Assembly (NCBI GenBank): GCA_003663045.1
Contig: QMZG01000016.1
Span: 1 to 13,940, forward strand
Direction of reading: 5' to 3'
From: Candidatus Altarchaeales archaeon
GTDB lineage: Archaea > Altiarchaeota > Altiarchaeia > IMC4 > QMZM01
DNA: 13,940 bases
The position numbers and the translations under genes are program-made. This document shows positions 13,809 through 13,940 of this stretch, one piece after another. The notes beneath the pieces were generated by a model. The model had not been told where the DNA came from and did no database searches. It was given only the letters and a program-made list of their open reading frames with translations. The first letter of the stretch is position 1, and each line of letters opens with the position of its first letter.

Positions 13809-13940
13809 ATGAACCAAAATATGAAACAAAAAAAGAATCCACTCCTGGCGGCAATCCTGTCATTTATAATCGCGGGTCTGGGTCAGTTATATCTGAAGAA
13901 ATTTTTTAGAGCTTCGGTATTTTTCTCATTGGAGATCATC
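13809..13940 (+). CDS. TM2/DUF-type small membrane protein, N-terminal fragment
   Basis: The frame is open from ATG 13809 to the window edge (44 codons). After a lysine/asparagine-rich start (MNQNMKQKKNP) comes a membrane segment with AAILSFIIAGLGQLYLKKFF, then FRASVFFSLEII, the start of a second one. The F-x-x-x-G-L-G-Q-L-Y-L-x-x-x-x motif is the hallmark of TM2-like and related membrane proteins that sit as short helical hairpins. The real start may be the second ATG at 13821, since the TATA box fits either. It is divergent from the NFACT gene. The rest is outside the window, so nothing can be said about further domains. Confidence 0.65.
   Translation, partial: MNQNMKQKKNPLLAAILSFIIAGLGQLYLKKFFRASVFFSLEII

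Noticed and set aside
13766..13882. Upstream extension of the NFACT gene to recover the N-terminal domain
   Set aside because: The frame is open only to the stop at 13883-13885, contains the divergent promoter and the TM2-like coding start, and could encode at most 39 extra residues.
1..13940. CRISPR array, mobile element or defence island
   Set aside because: No spaced repeats, transposase, integrase or long inverted repeats are visible, and genes are housekeeping types with similar composition throughout.

Overview
This window is a stretch of ordinary chromosome from a euryarchaeal-type archaeon; I cannot name the genus. The archaeal evidence is a digeranylgeranylglycerophospholipid reductase (ether-lipid saturation), a class III (type IV pilin-like) signal peptide, eS1/S3Ae, archaeal uS15, KEOPS Pcc1, a two-ring Cdc48 ATPase, an archaeal RecJ-like protein, a tRNA without an encoded CCA, and TATA boxes placed 20-30 bases before start codons with no Shine-Dalgarno site (leaderless mRNAs). 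Intergenic DNA is AT-rich and short. No gap exceeds about 180 bases, and I see no insertion sequence, integrase, CRISPR array or phage gene.

Layout. Bases 1-453 are the 3' end of a TadC/FlaJ-like type II/IV secretion membrane protein. Converging on it is a tight minus-strand operon (2077 down to 468): 2x[4Fe-4S] ferredoxin, geranylgeranyl reductase and a small GatC-like protein. A minus-strand tRNA-Arg(GCG) follows at 2130-2203. A class III pilin-like gene (minus, 2331-2909) and a membrane-anchored NERD-domain protein (plus, 3001-3726) share a divergent promoter region. The plus strand then carries cdc48, nnr (NAD(P)H-hydrate repair), a DUF457-like membrane protein and a small PD-(D/E)XK-like protein of unknown role.

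From 8301 to 11155 the minus strand carries RecJ-like nuclease, uS15, KEOPS Pcc1 and eS1, an archaeal information-processing neighbourhood. A divergent plus-strand membrane metallopeptidase-like gene (HEISH) starts 50 bases from recJ. Then come a SIS-domain protein of the 6-phospho-3-hexuloisomerase type, a convergent RqcH-like protein that lacks its N-terminal half, and the first 44 codons of a TM2-like membrane protein running off the window.

Functionally the region mixes lipid maturation (ferredoxin to reductase), protein quality control (Cdc48, RqcH-like C-terminal half), metabolite repair (Nnr), translation and tRNA modification (eS1, uS15, Pcc1, tRNA-Arg) and cell-surface functions (pilin, TadC). 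No clearly new multi-gene system is visible. The best leads are the half-length NFACT protein, a possible 25-codon leaderless gene between recJ and rps15, the unassigned PD-(D/E)XK-like and HEISH proteins, and small direct repeats beside rps15 and rps3ae.
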